A stretch of 39,908 nucleotides of DNA, taken from NCBI GenBank assembly GCA_030834965.1, contig JAUQWW010000024.1, positions 1 through 39,908 on the forward strand. The letters run 5' to 3'. Made by a program: the position numbers and the translations under genes. This DNA comes from Gallionellaceae bacterium. Its GTDB lineage: Bacteria > Pseudomonadota > Gammaproteobacteria > Burkholderiales > Gallionellaceae. Shown here piece after piece: positions 31,781 to 39,908 of this stretch (the stretch's first letter is position 1; each line of letters starts with the position of its first letter). Under the pieces are notes generated by a model that worked only from the letters and a program-made list of their open reading frames with translations, ran no database searches and had not been told where the DNA came from.

Positions 31781-32293
31781 CGGGTGGCGGGTGCGCAGGG
31801 CATACTCGGCTGGGTGAAGCTCAAGACCTACACCGAGTTCGTGGATGGACTTGCCGATTTTCCGGCCTGGTGGCTGGGGGACGAGAAGCATCCGTGGCGC
31901 GAGATCAGCGTGGAAAAGTTTGCCGTGCAAGGCAAAGGCCTGATCGCCAAATTCCCTGGCTGCAACGATAGAACCGCTGCCGAAAAGTATAAAGGATTGC
32001 TGGTGGCGGTGCCGCGCAGCAGCCTGCCGCAACAGGCGGAAGACGAGTATTACTGGACGGACCTGATCGGCCTTGCGGTGGTCAACCTGGCAGGCGAAAG
32101 CCTGGGAACGGTAGATAACCTGATGGATACCGGCGCCAATCAGGTGCTGTGTGTGCGCGGTGCGAGCGGCGAGATTCTGATCCCGTTCATTGCCAGCGCA
32201 ATCAGGCAAGTGGATCTCGCAGCAAGAGTGATACGTGTCGATTGGTCAGTCGATTGGGCCGAGAAGCATCCGACTGGTAAAGAAGCACAGTGA
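31766..32293 (+). CDS. rimM: Ribosome maturation factor RimM
   Basis: RimM helps 16S rRNA processing and assembly of the 30S head. The 175-residue protein has the N-terminal RimM domain ([15 protein letters not shown], about 4-18) and a C-terminal PRC-barrel region with [10 protein letters not shown] and G-A-N-Q-V-L-C-V-R. The start is uncertain: ATG 31766 aligns with family N-termini, ATG 31775 is nine bases on, and a GTG at 31733 inside rpsP is also in frame. Both ATGs are within a hairpin, so expression is probably low and coupled to rpsP. trmD starts one base after its stop. Confidence 0.93.
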   Translation: MIIMGRVAGAQGILGWVKLKTYTEFVDGLADFPAWWLGDEKHPWREISVEKFAVQGKGLIAKFPGCNDRTAAEKYKGLLVAVPRSSLPQQAEDEYYWTDLIGLAVVNLAGESLGTVDNLMDTGANQVLCVRGASGEILIPFIASAIRQVDLAARVIRVDWSVDWAEKHPTGKEAQ

Positions 32294-32294
32294 C

Positions 32295-33071
32295 ATGCGT
32301 TTCGATGTCATTACACTGTTTCCGGAAATGTTTGGCGCGCTTACGCAATATGGCGTAACACGGCGCGCAGCGGAGCAGGGCAAGTTTGTGTTGCAGGCGT
32401 GGAATCCACGTGATTTTACGACTGACAACTACCGCACCGTGGATGACCGCCCGTATGGCGGCGGCCCCGGAATGGTGATGCTGGCGGAGCCGCTGGCTCA
32501 GGCGATCAGCGCAGCAAAAGCAGCGCAGAGTGCAAGCGGGATAGCGAAGAGTTGTGTGATTCACCTCTCCCCGCAAGGCAGGCCGCTCACCCATGAAGTG
32601 GTGAAGGAATTGCTGGCGCGGGACGAAGGATTGATTCTGCTGGCGAGTCGCTACGAAGGCGTGGATGAACGCCTGATCCGGCATCATGTGGATGAAGAGC
32701 TTTCCATCGGAGACTATGTGTTGTCCGGCGGCGAGTTGGCAGCGATGGTGTTGATGGACGCTCTGGTGCGGCAAATCCCCGGCGTATTGGGGGATGACGC
32801 ATCGGCGCAGCAGGACTCGTTTGTAACGGGCCTGCTGGATTGTCCGCACTACACCCGCCCGGAAGTTTATGAAGGCGAGGGCATCCCGGAAGTATTGCTG
32901 TCCGGGCACCACGCCGAAATAGAAAAGTGGCGATTGAAACAGGCGCTGGGACGCACCTGGGAACGTCGCCCTGATTTGCTGGCACAACGCCAGTTAACTA
33001 AACAGGAAGCTCGGCTACTGGCAGAGTACCAGCAGGAACAAGCTTCCGTACAACAAGAGGAAACAAAATGA
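32295..33071 (+). CDS. trmD: tRNA (guanine-N1-)-methyltransferase TrmD
   Basis: TrmD makes m1G37 next to the anticodon and prevents frameshifting. The 258-residue SPOUT-class enzyme starts [13 protein letters not shown] and shows [13 protein letters not shown] (about 50-62) and the knotted SAM site S-R-Y-E-G-V-D-E-R plus D-Y-V-L-S-G-G-E-L near residues 137-145. The ATG at 32295 lies one base after the rimM stop. Its own TGA overlaps the rplS ATG (ATGA), so translation is coupled on both sides. Confidence 0.97.
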   Translation: MRFDVITLFPEMFGALTQYGVTRRAAEQGKFVLQAWNPRDFTTDNYRTVDDRPYGGGPGMVMLAEPLAQAISAAKAAQSASGIAKSCVIHLSPQGRPLTHEVVKELLARDEGLILLASRYEGVDERLIRHHVDEELSIGDYVLSGGELAAMVLMDALVRQIPGVLGDDASAQQDSFVTGLLDCPHYTRPEVYEGEGIPEVLLSGHHAEIEKWRLKQALGRTWERRPDLLAQRQLTKQEARLLAEYQQEQASVQQEETK

Positions 33072-33439
33072 ATCTGATCGCAATACTTGAGCAAGAAGAA
33101 ATCGCCCGTCTGGGCAAGGCCATCCCTACCTTCGGCCCCGGCGATACAGTTGTCGTCAACGTCAACGTGGTGGAAGGCGAACGCAAGCGCGTGCAGGCTT
33201 ACGAAGGCGTGGTCATCGCCAAGCGCAACAAGGGACTCAACTCCTCGTTCATCGTGCGCAAGATTTCCGCTGGTGAAGGTGTGGAACGTACCTTCCAGAC
33301 CTACTCCCCCTCCATTGCCAGTATCGAACTGAAGCGTCGCGGCGATGTGCGCCGTGCCAAGCTTTACTACCTGCGCGACCGTTCCGGCAAGTCCGCGCGT
33401 ATCAAGGAAAAACTGGCTGCCCGCAAAACCGAAGCGTAA
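33068..33439 (+). CDS. rplS: 50S ribosomal protein L19
   Basis: L19 lies at the 30S-50S interface. The 123-residue protein starts [12 protein letters not shown] and contains F-G-P-G-D-T-V-V-V and [11 protein letters not shown] followed by the basic C-terminal half [14 protein letters not shown]. The ATG overlaps the trmD stop, but a strong AGAGGAAA ribosome site at 33056-33063 lets L19 be made at a higher rate than TrmD. A strong terminator follows. Confidence 0.97.
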   Translation: MNLIAILEQEEIARLGKAIPTFGPGDTVVVNVNVVEGERKRVQAYEGVVIAKRNKGLNSSFIVRKISAGEGVERTFQTYSPSIASIELKRRGDVRRAKLYYLRDRSGKSARIKEKLAARKTEA

Positions 33440-33463
33440 GCTTCCGGCAGGTTCAGAAAACGA

Positions 33464-33488
33464 CGGGAGGCGATGCCTCCCGTTTTTT
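33464..33488 (+). terminator. Rho-independent terminator after rplS
   Basis: CGGGAGGC (33464-33471) and GCCTCCCG (33475-33482) form a perfect 8-bp stem with a GAT loop, followed by TTTTTT (33483-33488). It closes the ribosomal operon. Confidence 0.95.
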
Positions 33489-33507
33489 ATTGCGCTATCA
33501 TCCGTGC

Positions 33508-33972
33508 ATGGATTATCAGGCCAAGCTTGAAGTACCGTTCAGTGTGCTCGGCATCCGCTGTACGGATGACGCGCTGACTGGCATCGAATTTCTCGCGCCG
33601 AATGCCGGGCTACAGCCCCCGCGCAGTGCCTTTGCAGGGAAGGTGTGCGAGCAATTGTCCGCGTACTTCGCCGACGCCGATTTTCATTTCAGCTTGCCAC
33701 TCAAGCCCGGAGGCACTGAACACCAGAACAAGGTGTGGAAGGCGATGCGCGCCATCCCGCGCGGGGACGTGCAAACCTACGGCGATCTCGCCACGCAGAT
33801 ACACTCCAGCCCGCGCGCAGTCGGCCAGGCGTGCGGCAACAACCCGATTCCGATCATCATTCCCTGTCATCGCGTGGTGAGTAAATCCGGCATGGGTGGC
33901 TTCATGCACCATAGCGGCGGATATGCGCTGGATATCAAGCGCTGGCTGCTGGCGCACGAGGGGGCTATTTGA
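33508..33972 (+). CDS. ogt: Methylated-DNA--protein-cysteine methyltransferase (Ogt/Ada-C type)
   Basis: This suicide enzyme moves methyl groups from O6-methylguanine to its own cysteine. The 154-residue protein has the active-site I-I-P-C-H-R-V-V with Cys120, the helix-turn-helix region T-Y-G-D-L-A-T-Q-I and the arginine finger in S-S-P-R-A-V-G-Q-A near residues 100-108. Length and lack of an Ada N-terminal domain fit Ogt. The ATG at 33508 is chosen; a TTG at 33490 would start within the preceding terminator. The stop overlaps the xerD start. Confidence 0.93.
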   Translation: MDYQAKLEVPFSVLGIRCTDDALTGIEFLAPNAGLQPPRSAFAGKVCEQLSAYFADADFHFSLPLKPGGTEHQNKVWKAMRAIPRGDVQTYGDLATQIHSSPRAVGQACGNNPIPIIIPCHRVVSKSGMGGFMHHSGGYALDIKRWLLAHEGAI

Positions 33973-34865
33973 GCAATACCGACATCCTCGATGAATTCTG
34001 CGACACCGTGTGGCTGGAAGACGGCCTGTCGCGCAACACCTTGGAAAGTTACCGGCGCGACCTGAGTAAATTCTCTTCCTGGCTGGAAAAACAGCGCGGC
34101 GCATCGCTGCTGGAAACCTCACACGCAGACATACAAGGCTTTCTCGCACATCTGGTCACCGAACAAAAATCCAAGGCGACCAGCACCAGCCGCGCCATCT
34201 CCAGCCTCAAGCGCCTGTTCCGCTACCTGCTGCGGCAGAACAAAGTGAGCGCTGACCCCACGCTGCAAATCGCTACGCCCAAGTTGCCGCGCAGCCTGCC
34301 CAAGAGTCTCACCGAGCAGGACGTGGAGCTGTTGCTGAATGCGCCGGATGTACAAGCGCCCTTGGGCATGCGCGACCGCACCATGCTGGAAGTGCTGTAT
34401 GCGACCGGCCTGCGTGTATCCGAGCTGGTCGGTTTGAGCGTTGCGCAGGTCAGCCTCGACATGGGCGTGGTGCGCGTGATGGGCAAGGGCAGCAAGGAAC
34501 GCCTGGTGCCGCTGGGTGAGGAAGCACTGGACTGGCTGCGCCGTTATCTTAAGGAGGCGCGCCCGCTGCTGCTAACGGGGAAAGTGAGCGATGCGCTGTT
34601 CGTCACCCAGCGTGCAGAAGCCATGACTCGACAGATGTTCTGGTATCTCATCAAAAAGCACGCGCGGCACGGCGGCCTCTCCAGGCCGCTGTCGCCACAC
34701 ACCCTGCGCCATGCTTTCGCCACACATCTGCTCAACCACGGTGCGGACTTGCGCGTGGTGCAGATGTTATTGGGCCATGCGGATATTTCCACCACGCAGA
34801 TATACACCCACGTTGCCCGGGAGCGCTTGAAACAACTGCATGCACAGCACCACCCACGCGGCTAG
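33969..34865 (+). CDS. xerD: Site-specific tyrosine recombinase XerD
   Basis: XerD, with XerC, resolves chromosome dimers at dif under FtsK control. The 298-residue protein has an N-terminal SAM-like core-binding domain (1-105) and a catalytic domain with R149 (in G-L-R-V-S-E-L), the beta-hairpin lysine in G-K-G-S-K-E-R-L, H244, R247, H270 and the nucleophile Y279. The C-terminal stretch L-R-V-V-Q-M-L-L-G-H-A-D-I-S-T-T-Q-I-Y resembles XerD more than XerC. The start is a TTG at 33969 that overlaps the ogt TGA (TTGA); no ATG is available nearby, a GAGGG-type ribosome site lies just upstream, and length equals E. coli XerD. Confidence 0.95.
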   Translation: MSNTDILDEFCDTVWLEDGLSRNTLESYRRDLSKFSSWLEKQRGASLLETSHADIQGFLAHLVTEQKSKATSTSRAISSLKRLFRYLLRQNKVSADPTLQIATPKLPRSLPKSLTEQDVELLLNAPDVQAPLGMRDRTMLEVLYATGLRVSELVGLSVAQVSLDMGVVRVMGKGSKERLVPLGEEALDWLRRYLKEARPLLLTGKVSDALFVTQRAEAMTRQMFWYLIKKHARHGGLSRPLSPHTLRHAFATHLLNHGADLRVVQMLLGHADISTTQIYTHVARERLKQLHAQHHPRG

Positions 34866-35001
34866 AATCTCTGCCTGCCTATTTGGGTCAAATCAGCCAT
34901 TGAGAATTGCCGGAAATCAGCTGCTGGAAATCTGAAATTTGATCCAGGCTGACTTTTCGGGATGTACCACCGGCCTTTGCTCCGTTATTTAACCGCCCCT
35001 C

Positions 35002-35028
35002 TAAAGAAAACCTGATTCAGGTCGATAA
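35002..35028 (+). promoter_or_regulatory. Sigma-28 (FliA) promoter of the chemoreceptor gene
   Basis: TAAAGAAA (35002-35009), an exact 11-base spacer and GTCGATAA (35021-35028) match the FliA consensus TAAAGTTT-N11-GCCGATAA at 6 of 8 and 7 of 8 positions. Transcription would start near 35035. The rest of the 268-base gap from xerD (34866-35133) shows no gene. Confidence 0.82.
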
Positions 35029-35133
35029 ATCGGCTTACTCGCTGCAGTTTGCCAACAGAAAGAGAAAACCATCGCCGACACGTTGCGTGGCACTGACTGC
35101 CGTTTGCTGCAGCAATTCGTTGGGAGACACGCC

Positions 35134-36768
35134 TTGAACAAAAGCATCCTTGCACTAGGAATCCCCTCTGCGCTCGCTTTGGTCGTGAATTGCCTCGTGG
35201 CAGGAGCGATGATCCTGGCACTCGCGACGTTAAGCGTGCCCGCCATACTTGTGCTTGCTGCGCTCAGTTCGGTTATTGCCACCCTGATTTGCCACGCCTA
35301 CATAGCGCACCAATTGAAGCGTGCAACAGCTGATGACCAAAGTGATAAACACTTCCCTCTGGTTGGCTCGCTAATTGGGAACGTTCGCCAAAAGACCGAA
35401 GGCAGATATATCGGCGTCATTAGTACCGTATCCAACACGATTGAGCAGAGCACGCTTTCCCTGGCGGCAACTTCCCACAGAGTGGATCAATTGAGAAAAA
35501 GCACCAATCTTGCGACCAGGCAATCCGAAGAGATTGCGAGTGCCGCCGAGACGATACTAGCAACCACACGTCAATCTTCGGAAAATGCTACCAATGCCGC
35601 GCAATTTGCTGTCCAAACCAAAGAGAGCAGCTCGCAAGGAAGGATCGCGTTACAACAAGCCATAGACGATCTTCATTTGATGAGTCAACGTACCCAGGAA
35701 ACCTCCGGGCTGGTGTCCCGTTTGACTGAAAGCTCCAAGCGGATTCAGGAAATTACGCAAGTCATCGACGCGATTGCCAAGCAAATAAATTTGTTGGCTC
35801 TGAATGCTGCAATTGAGGCAGCACGTGCGGGCGAACAGGGGCGCGGGTTTGCGGTTGTGGCAGATGAAGTGCGCAAGCTTGCCGAAAAAACCTCGGCTGC
35901 TACCGGCCAGATCGGAGGGATGGTCATCGGCATCGGCGAAGAAACCATTGCAGCTGCAAACACGATGACCTCTCTTGCGGAAGAAGTCGAACGTGGTGTT
36001 GACAGTATCGGAGAAGTCGGCACCCAGCTTGATGGAATATTGCAGCATACGTCCGCTCTGGAAGAGCAGGTGCTCGCGATTGCGCACGGCGCCGAAGACA
36101 ATTATCGGCAGGTGGATCAGATATCAACATCCATCGCCGCGATACACGAGGAATTGCTGGATATCGAAGGCGAAATGAAAGGCGTGTCGGAGCAAACCAT
36201 GGTGCTTTCCGATCTGAGCGAAGGCATGTATGAATCGCTTGCGGAGCTGAACCTCGATACGATCCACAACCGGTTGTTCAAGGTCGCCAGAAATGCGGCA
36301 GACCGTATCGAGCAGGCTTTCGAGCAGGCTGTGCGTTCCGGCCAAGTCAGCATGGATGACTTGTTTGATCGGGAATACAAGCCGATACCCAATACCAGCC
36401 CGGCGAAATACAACACTCGCTTCGACAAATTTACGGATCGAGTGCTCCCGGATATCCAGGAAAAAATCCTGGAAGAAAACCCCGCAGTTGTATTCGCCGC
36501 CGCAATTGATGCGAAGGGGTACATCCCGACACACAACCGGAAATTCTCCAAGCCGCTCACGGGAAATCTCGAGACCGACACGGCGAACAACCGCACCAAG
36601 CGGCTGTTCAATGACCGCACCGGCTCGCGCTGCGGCAGCCACAGCAAGAAAATGCTGATCCAGACCTACAAGCGCGATACCGGTGAAATCATGCACGACA
36701 TCTCCGTCCCGATCACGATCCAGGGCAAGCACTGGGGCGGCTTCCGCATGGGGTATCGGCCGGACTGA
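35134..36768 (+). CDS. Methyl-accepting chemotaxis protein with C-terminal sensor domain
   Basis: The 544-residue chemoreceptor has two close membrane spans (about 4-28 and 31-55) with almost no periplasmic loop. A signalling domain follows with the conserved hairpin tip [17 protein letters not shown] (about 217-233). After the coiled coil, a C-terminal domain (about 380-544) has [34 protein letters not shown] and H-W-G-G-F-R-M-G-Y. This resembles a Cache/PAS-like sensor found at the end of other receptors, so sensing is probably cytoplasmic. TTG 35134 is preceded by GGGAG (35122-35126); TTG 35083 is an alternative. It has a FliA promoter. No CheB/CheR pentapeptide tail is seen. Confidence 0.9.
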   Translation: MNKSILALGIPSALALVVNCLVAGAMILALATLSVPAILVLAALSSVIATLICHAYIAHQLKRATADDQSDKHFPLVGSLIGNVRQKTEGRYIGVISTVSNTIEQSTLSLAATSHRVDQLRKSTNLATRQSEEIASAAETILATTRQSSENATNAAQFAVQTKESSSQGRIALQQAIDDLHLMSQRTQETSGLVSRLTESSKRIQEITQVIDAIAKQINLLALNAAIEAARAGEQGRGFAVVADEVRKLAEKTSAATGQIGGMVIGIGEETIAAANTMTSLAEEVERGVDSIGEVGTQLDGILQHTSALEEQVLAIAHGAEDNYRQVDQISTSIAAIHEELLDIEGEMKGVSEQTMVLSDLSEGMYESLAELNLDTIHNRLFKVARNAADRIEQAFEQAVRSGQVSMDDLFDREYKPIPNTSPAKYNTRFDKFTDRVLPDIQEKILEENPAVVFAAAIDAKGYIPTHNRKFSKPLTGNLETDTANNRTKRLFNDRTGSRCGSHSKKMLIQTYKRDTGEIMHDISVPITIQGKHWGGFRMGYRPD

Positions 36769-36779
36769 TTTGGGTCTGG

Positions 36780-39700
36780 TTATTTGTCGGCTGGTTTGTT
36801 TGTGTCGGCCTTGATGTCCTTGCCGGTCTCCTCTGCGAGATGCTCGTATAGCGCAAACTGCTTCTGCAATTCGTTCTCGTAAAACGCCTGCACTTCTCCA
36901 CTGCCAGCATCCATCTCGCGCAGCAGCCCGCGGAAGCGCGGCTCGTTCTTGATGAACTCGCGGTAGGGCAGTGAAGGCTTTGCCGAATCCAGCGACAGCG
37001 GATTGCCGCCTTCTTGCGCGCGCCGCGGGTCGTAGCGGAACAGCGGCCAATGGCCGGTCTTGACCGCCAGTTCCTGTTGCTGGTGCTGCTTGCTCAGGTC
37101 ATAGCCGTGCTCGTTGCAGGGGCTGTACGCGATGATGAGCGAGGGGCCGTCGTAGGACTCCGCTTCGAGGAATGCCCGCAACGTGTGCGTATCCTTCGCG
37201 CCGTAGGCCACGCGCGCAACGTAGACGTGGCCATAGCTCATGGCGATCTGCGCCAGATCCTTCTTGCCGACGTGCTTGCCGCCGGCGGCGAATTTCGCGA
37301 TGGCGCCGCGCGGCGTGGCCTTGGACATTTGCCCGCCGGTGTTGGAATAGACCTCGGTGTCGAGCACCAGGATATTGACGTTGCGACCGGTTGAGATGAC
37401 ATGGTCGAGGCCGCCGAAACCGATGTCGTAGGCCCAGCCATCCCCGCCTATGATCCACACGCTTTTCTTCACCAGATATTCGGCCAGGCTTTCCAGTTGG
37501 CGCGCTGCGGCGGAATCGATGCCCGCCAGCTTTCGGTGCAATTCCGCGACCCGTTCGCGCTGCTGATGGATGCCCGCTTCGGTGGATTGATCGGCGTTGA
37601 GAATTGCATCCGTCAGCTCGGCGCCGACCGTGGCCTTCAGTTGTGCCAACAGCGCGCGGCCATGTTCGGCATGCTTGTCGATGCTGATGCGGAAGCCCAG
37701 GCCGAACTCGGCGTTGTCCTCGAACAACGAGTTGCTCCAGGCCGGGCCGCGGCCTTCCGCATTCTTGCAATAGGGCGTGGTGGGGAGATTGCCGCCGTAG
37801 ATCGACGAGCAGCCGGTCGCGTTGGCCACCACCATGCGGTCGCCGAAGAGCTGGCTGGCCAGGCGGATATACGGCGTTTCGCCGCAGCCGACGCAAGCAG
37901 AGGGAAACTCGAACAGCGGCTGCATCATCATCGCGGCCTTGATGGTGGTCGTCTTCAACTGGGCGCGGTCATACTCCGGCAGCGCGAGAAAGAACTCGAA
38001 GTTCTTGCGCTCCTGCTCGCGCAGCGCTGCCAGCGGACGCATTTCCAGTGCCTTGTGGCCATCGACCTTGGAAACGGCCGGGCAGATGTCCACGCACAGC
38101 GTGCAGCCGGTGCAGTCTTCGGGCGCGACCTGATAGCTGATGTGCATGCCCTGCTCGAAATCCTTGCCTTTGACCTGAACGTGCTTGAAAGTCGGCGGCG
38201 CGTCCTTGGCCAGGTCGGCCGGAAACAGCTTGCTGCGGATGGCAGAGTGCGGGCAGACGAAGGGGCATTTGCCGCAGTGTATGCATAGCTCCTCGTCCCA
38301 CACCGGAATCTCCTGTGCGAGGTTGCGCTTGTCCCACTGCGCGGTGCCGCTGGGCCACGTGCCGTCATTCGGAAACGCGCTCACCGGCAGGCGGTCGCCG
38401 CGTCCGGCCATGATCTCGGCGGTGACCTTGCGCACGAATTCCGGTGCAAACGCTGGCACGGCATCCGGCATCTCGTGAGTGCTGCTGGCCGTTTCTGGAA
38501 CGACAATCTTGTGCAGGTTGGCGACGGTTTCGTCGATGGCCTTCCAGTTGGCCTCCACCACTGCGCGCCCCTTCTTGCCGTATGACTTCTCGGCGGCATG
38601 CTTGATCTTCTCGATCGCCACATCGCGCGGCAGTACACCCGATATCGCAAAGAAGCAGGTCTGCATGATGGTATTCACGCGCCCGCCCATCCCCGTCTGC
38701 GTCGCCACCTTGTAGGCGTCGATCACATAGAACTTGATCTTCTTCTGAATGATCTGCTCCTGGATGAGCTTCGGCAGGTGCTCCCACACTTCGTCGGCGC
38801 CGTACATGCTGTTCAGCAAGAATGTGCTGCCCGGCAGCGCGGTCTTCAACACATCAAACTTCTCGAGGAAGAACCATTGATGGCACGCAACAAACTTTGC
38901 GCTGCTGATCAGGTACGTGGAAAGGATCGGACGGGGTCCGAAGCGAAGATGGGACGTTGTCGTGGATCCTGATTTCTTGGAGTCGTAGACGAAGTATCCC
39001 TGTGCGTAAAACTCCGTGTCTTCGCCGATGATTTTGATGGAGTTCTTGTTTGCGCCGACGGTGCCGTCTGCGCCGAGTCCGTAGAAGATCCCGCGGAAGA
39101 CATCGTCTGCCTCGGTGGAGAACGACGGGTCGAATTCCAGGCTGGAATGCGTGACGTCGTCGATAATGCCGACCGTGAAGTGGTTTTTCGGTTTGGATTT
39201 CGCCATCTCATCGTAGACCGCCTTCACCATGGCCGGGGTGAATTCTTTCGAGGAAAGGCCGTAGCGGCCGCCGATAACGCGCGGCATGGTCTTGACCGGT
39301 CCCGTGCCGTCCATGATGCCTTCGTTGAGGGCGCCGATGACGTCCAGGTATAATGGCTCGCCGAGTGCTCCGGGTTCCTTGGTGCGGTCCAGGACTGCAA
39401 TGGATTTGACGGTCGCCGGAAGAGCGCCGAGGAAATGCTTCACGGACCAGGGACGATAGAGGTGGACTTTCAGGAGACCGAGGTTTGCGCCTTTCCGGTT
39501 CAGGTACTCGACGGTTTCCTGTGCGGTTTCCGCGCCGGACCCCATGATCACAACGACGTGTTCGGCGGTCGGGGATCCAACATACTGGAAGAGTTTGTAT
39601 TCGCGCCCGACAACCTTTGCGAACTTGTCCATCGCTTTCTGCACGATATCCGGGCAGGCGAGGTAGAACGGGTTGCATGTCTCGCGTCCCTGGAAGAAGA

Positions 39701-39908
39701 CGTCGGGATTCTGGGCCGTGCCGCGCATGACGGGACGGTCGGGAGAGAGTCCGCGTTGACGGTGTGCAAAGACCAGGTCATCGCTGATCATCGCGCGCAT
39801 GTCCTCATCGGTCAGCTGCTCGATCTTCTGCACTTCGTGCGAGCTGCGGAAGCCGTCGAAGAAGTGGATGAACGGAACGCGGGCTTCCAGGGTTGCGGCC
39901 TGCGCGAT
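36780..39908 (-). CDS. nifJ: Pyruvate:ferredoxin (flavodoxin) oxidoreductase NifJ (N-terminus beyond window)
   Basis: NifJ interconverts pyruvate + CoA and acetyl-CoA + CO2 using ferredoxin or flavodoxin, in anaerobic metabolism or as electron donor to nitrogenase. The window holds 1042 residues of the usual 1170-1190; the frame is open to the right edge (first residues I-A-Q-A-A-T-L-E-A-R-V-P-F). Features: end of domain I with S-H-E-V, the gamma-like domain with G-A-D-G-T-V-G-A-N-K, two ferredoxin-type clusters (C-I-H-C-G-K-C-P-F-V-C-P and C-T-G-C-T-L-C-V-D-I-C-P), C-V-G-C-G-E-T-P-Y, A-T-G-C-S-S-I-Y-G and the TPP site G-D-G-W-A-Y-D-I-G-F-G-G. Oddity: from about 38,900 to the edge the codon usage differs sharply from the rest. 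It is convergent with the chemoreceptor, 11 bases apart, with no terminator seen. Confidence 0.95.
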   Translation of the reverse strand: MAQAATLEARVPFIHFFDGFRSSHEVQKIEQLTDEDMRAMISDDLVFAHRQRGLSPDRPVMRGTAQNPDVFFQGRETCNPFYLACPDIVQKAMDKFAKVVGREYKLFQYVGSPTAEHVVVIMGSGAETAQETVEYLNRKGANLGLLKVHLYRPWSVKHFLGALPATVKSIAVLDRTKEPGALGEPLYLDVIGALNEGIMDGTGPVKTMPRVIGGRYGLSSKEFTPAMVKAVYDEMAKSKPKNHFTVGIIDDVTHSSLEFDPSFSTEADDVFRGIFYGLGADGTVGANKNSIKIIGEDTEFYAQGYFVYDSKKSGSTTTSHLRFGPRPILSTYLISSAKFVACHQWFFLEKFDVLKTALPGSTFLLNSMYGADEVWEHLPKLIQEQIIQKKIKFYVIDAYKVATQTGMGGRVNTIMQTCFFAISGVLPRDVAIEKIKHAAEKSYGKKGRAVVEANWKAIDETVANLHKIVVPETASSTHEMPDAVPAFAPEFVRKVTAEIMAGRGDRLPVSAFPNDGTWPSGTAQWDKRNLAQEIPVWDEELCIHCGKCPFVCPHSAIRSKLFPADLAKDAPPTFKHVQVKGKDFEQGMHISYQVAPEDCTGCTLCVDICPAVSKVDGHKALEMRPLAALREQERKNFEFFLALPEYDRAQLKTTTIKAAMMMQPLFEFPSACVGCGETPYIRLASQLFGDRMVVANATGCSSIYGGNLPTTPYCKNAEGRGPAWSNSLFEDNAEFGLGFRISIDKHAEHGRALLAQLKATVGAELTDAILNADQSTEAGIHQQRERVAELHRKLAGIDSAAARQLESLAEYLVKKSVWIIGGDGWAYDIGFGGLDHVISTGRNVNILVLDTEVYSNTGGQMSKATPRGAIAKFAAGGKHVGKKDLAQIAMSYGHVYVARVAYGAKDTHTLRAFLEAESYDGPSLIIAYSPCNEHGYDLSKQHQQQELAVKTGHWPLFRYDPRRAQEGGNPLSLDSAKPSLPYREFIKNEPRFRGLLREMDAGSGEVQAFYENELQKQFALYEHLAEETGKDIKADTNKPADK

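Overview
The window looks like a chromosomal segment of a betaproteobacterium, most likely of the order Nitrosomonadales (Gallionellaceae-like). This is an inference from GC-rich coding DNA, the family resemblance of the housekeeping proteins, the gene strings ffh/ypjD/rpsP-rimM-trmD-rplS and argS-SPOR-dsbA-SDR, and a CbbY phosphatase typical of Calvin-cycle autotrophs. No phage, plasmid, IS transposase or CRISPR array is visible.

Layout. 1-2218: a glutathione S-transferase cut by the left edge, a palindromic intergenic repeat, ubiA, and a convergent small heat-shock gene. 2432-12557: the large helicase gene hrpA, which carries a second copy of the palindromic repeat inside its reading frame, then the glutamate synthase genes gltB and gltD behind a leader with a terminator-like hairpin. 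12558-19065: an inverted-repeat element, hemE with a strong terminator, priA behind two opposed DnaA-box-like sites, an FAD-linked 2-hydroxyacid dehydrogenase, a small membrane protein and a NYN-LOTUS protein. 19200-23175: argS, a SPOR-domain protein, dsbA and a short-chain dehydrogenase. 23407-26091: a large AT-richer GGDEF-EAL sensor.

26171-30497 (minus strand): ffh, cbbY, tRNA-Ala(CGC), two paralogous secreted proteins of no family I recognise, and a TlpA-like thioredoxin. 30567-34865 (plus strand): ypjD, the rpsP-rimM-trmD-rplS operon, ogt and xerD. 35134-36768: a chemoreceptor with its sensor domain at the C-terminus and a good FliA (sigma-28) promoter. 36780-39908: most of nifJ, running off the right edge, whose 5' third has a codon usage unlike the rest of the gene.

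How it fits together. Most genes are core functions: quinone and heme synthesis, ammonia assimilation, translation, protein targeting, replication restart and chromosome dimer resolution. The accessory content is signalling (cyclic-di-GMP, chemotaxis), periplasmic thiol chemistry (DsbA, TlpA-like) and the unknown secreted pair. The best candidates for something new are: the secreted paralogue pair with conserved cysteines beside a thioredoxin; the palindromic element tolerated in-frame in hrpA; the rimM start codons buried in a hairpin; the DnaA-box dyad before priA; and the mosaic nifJ.
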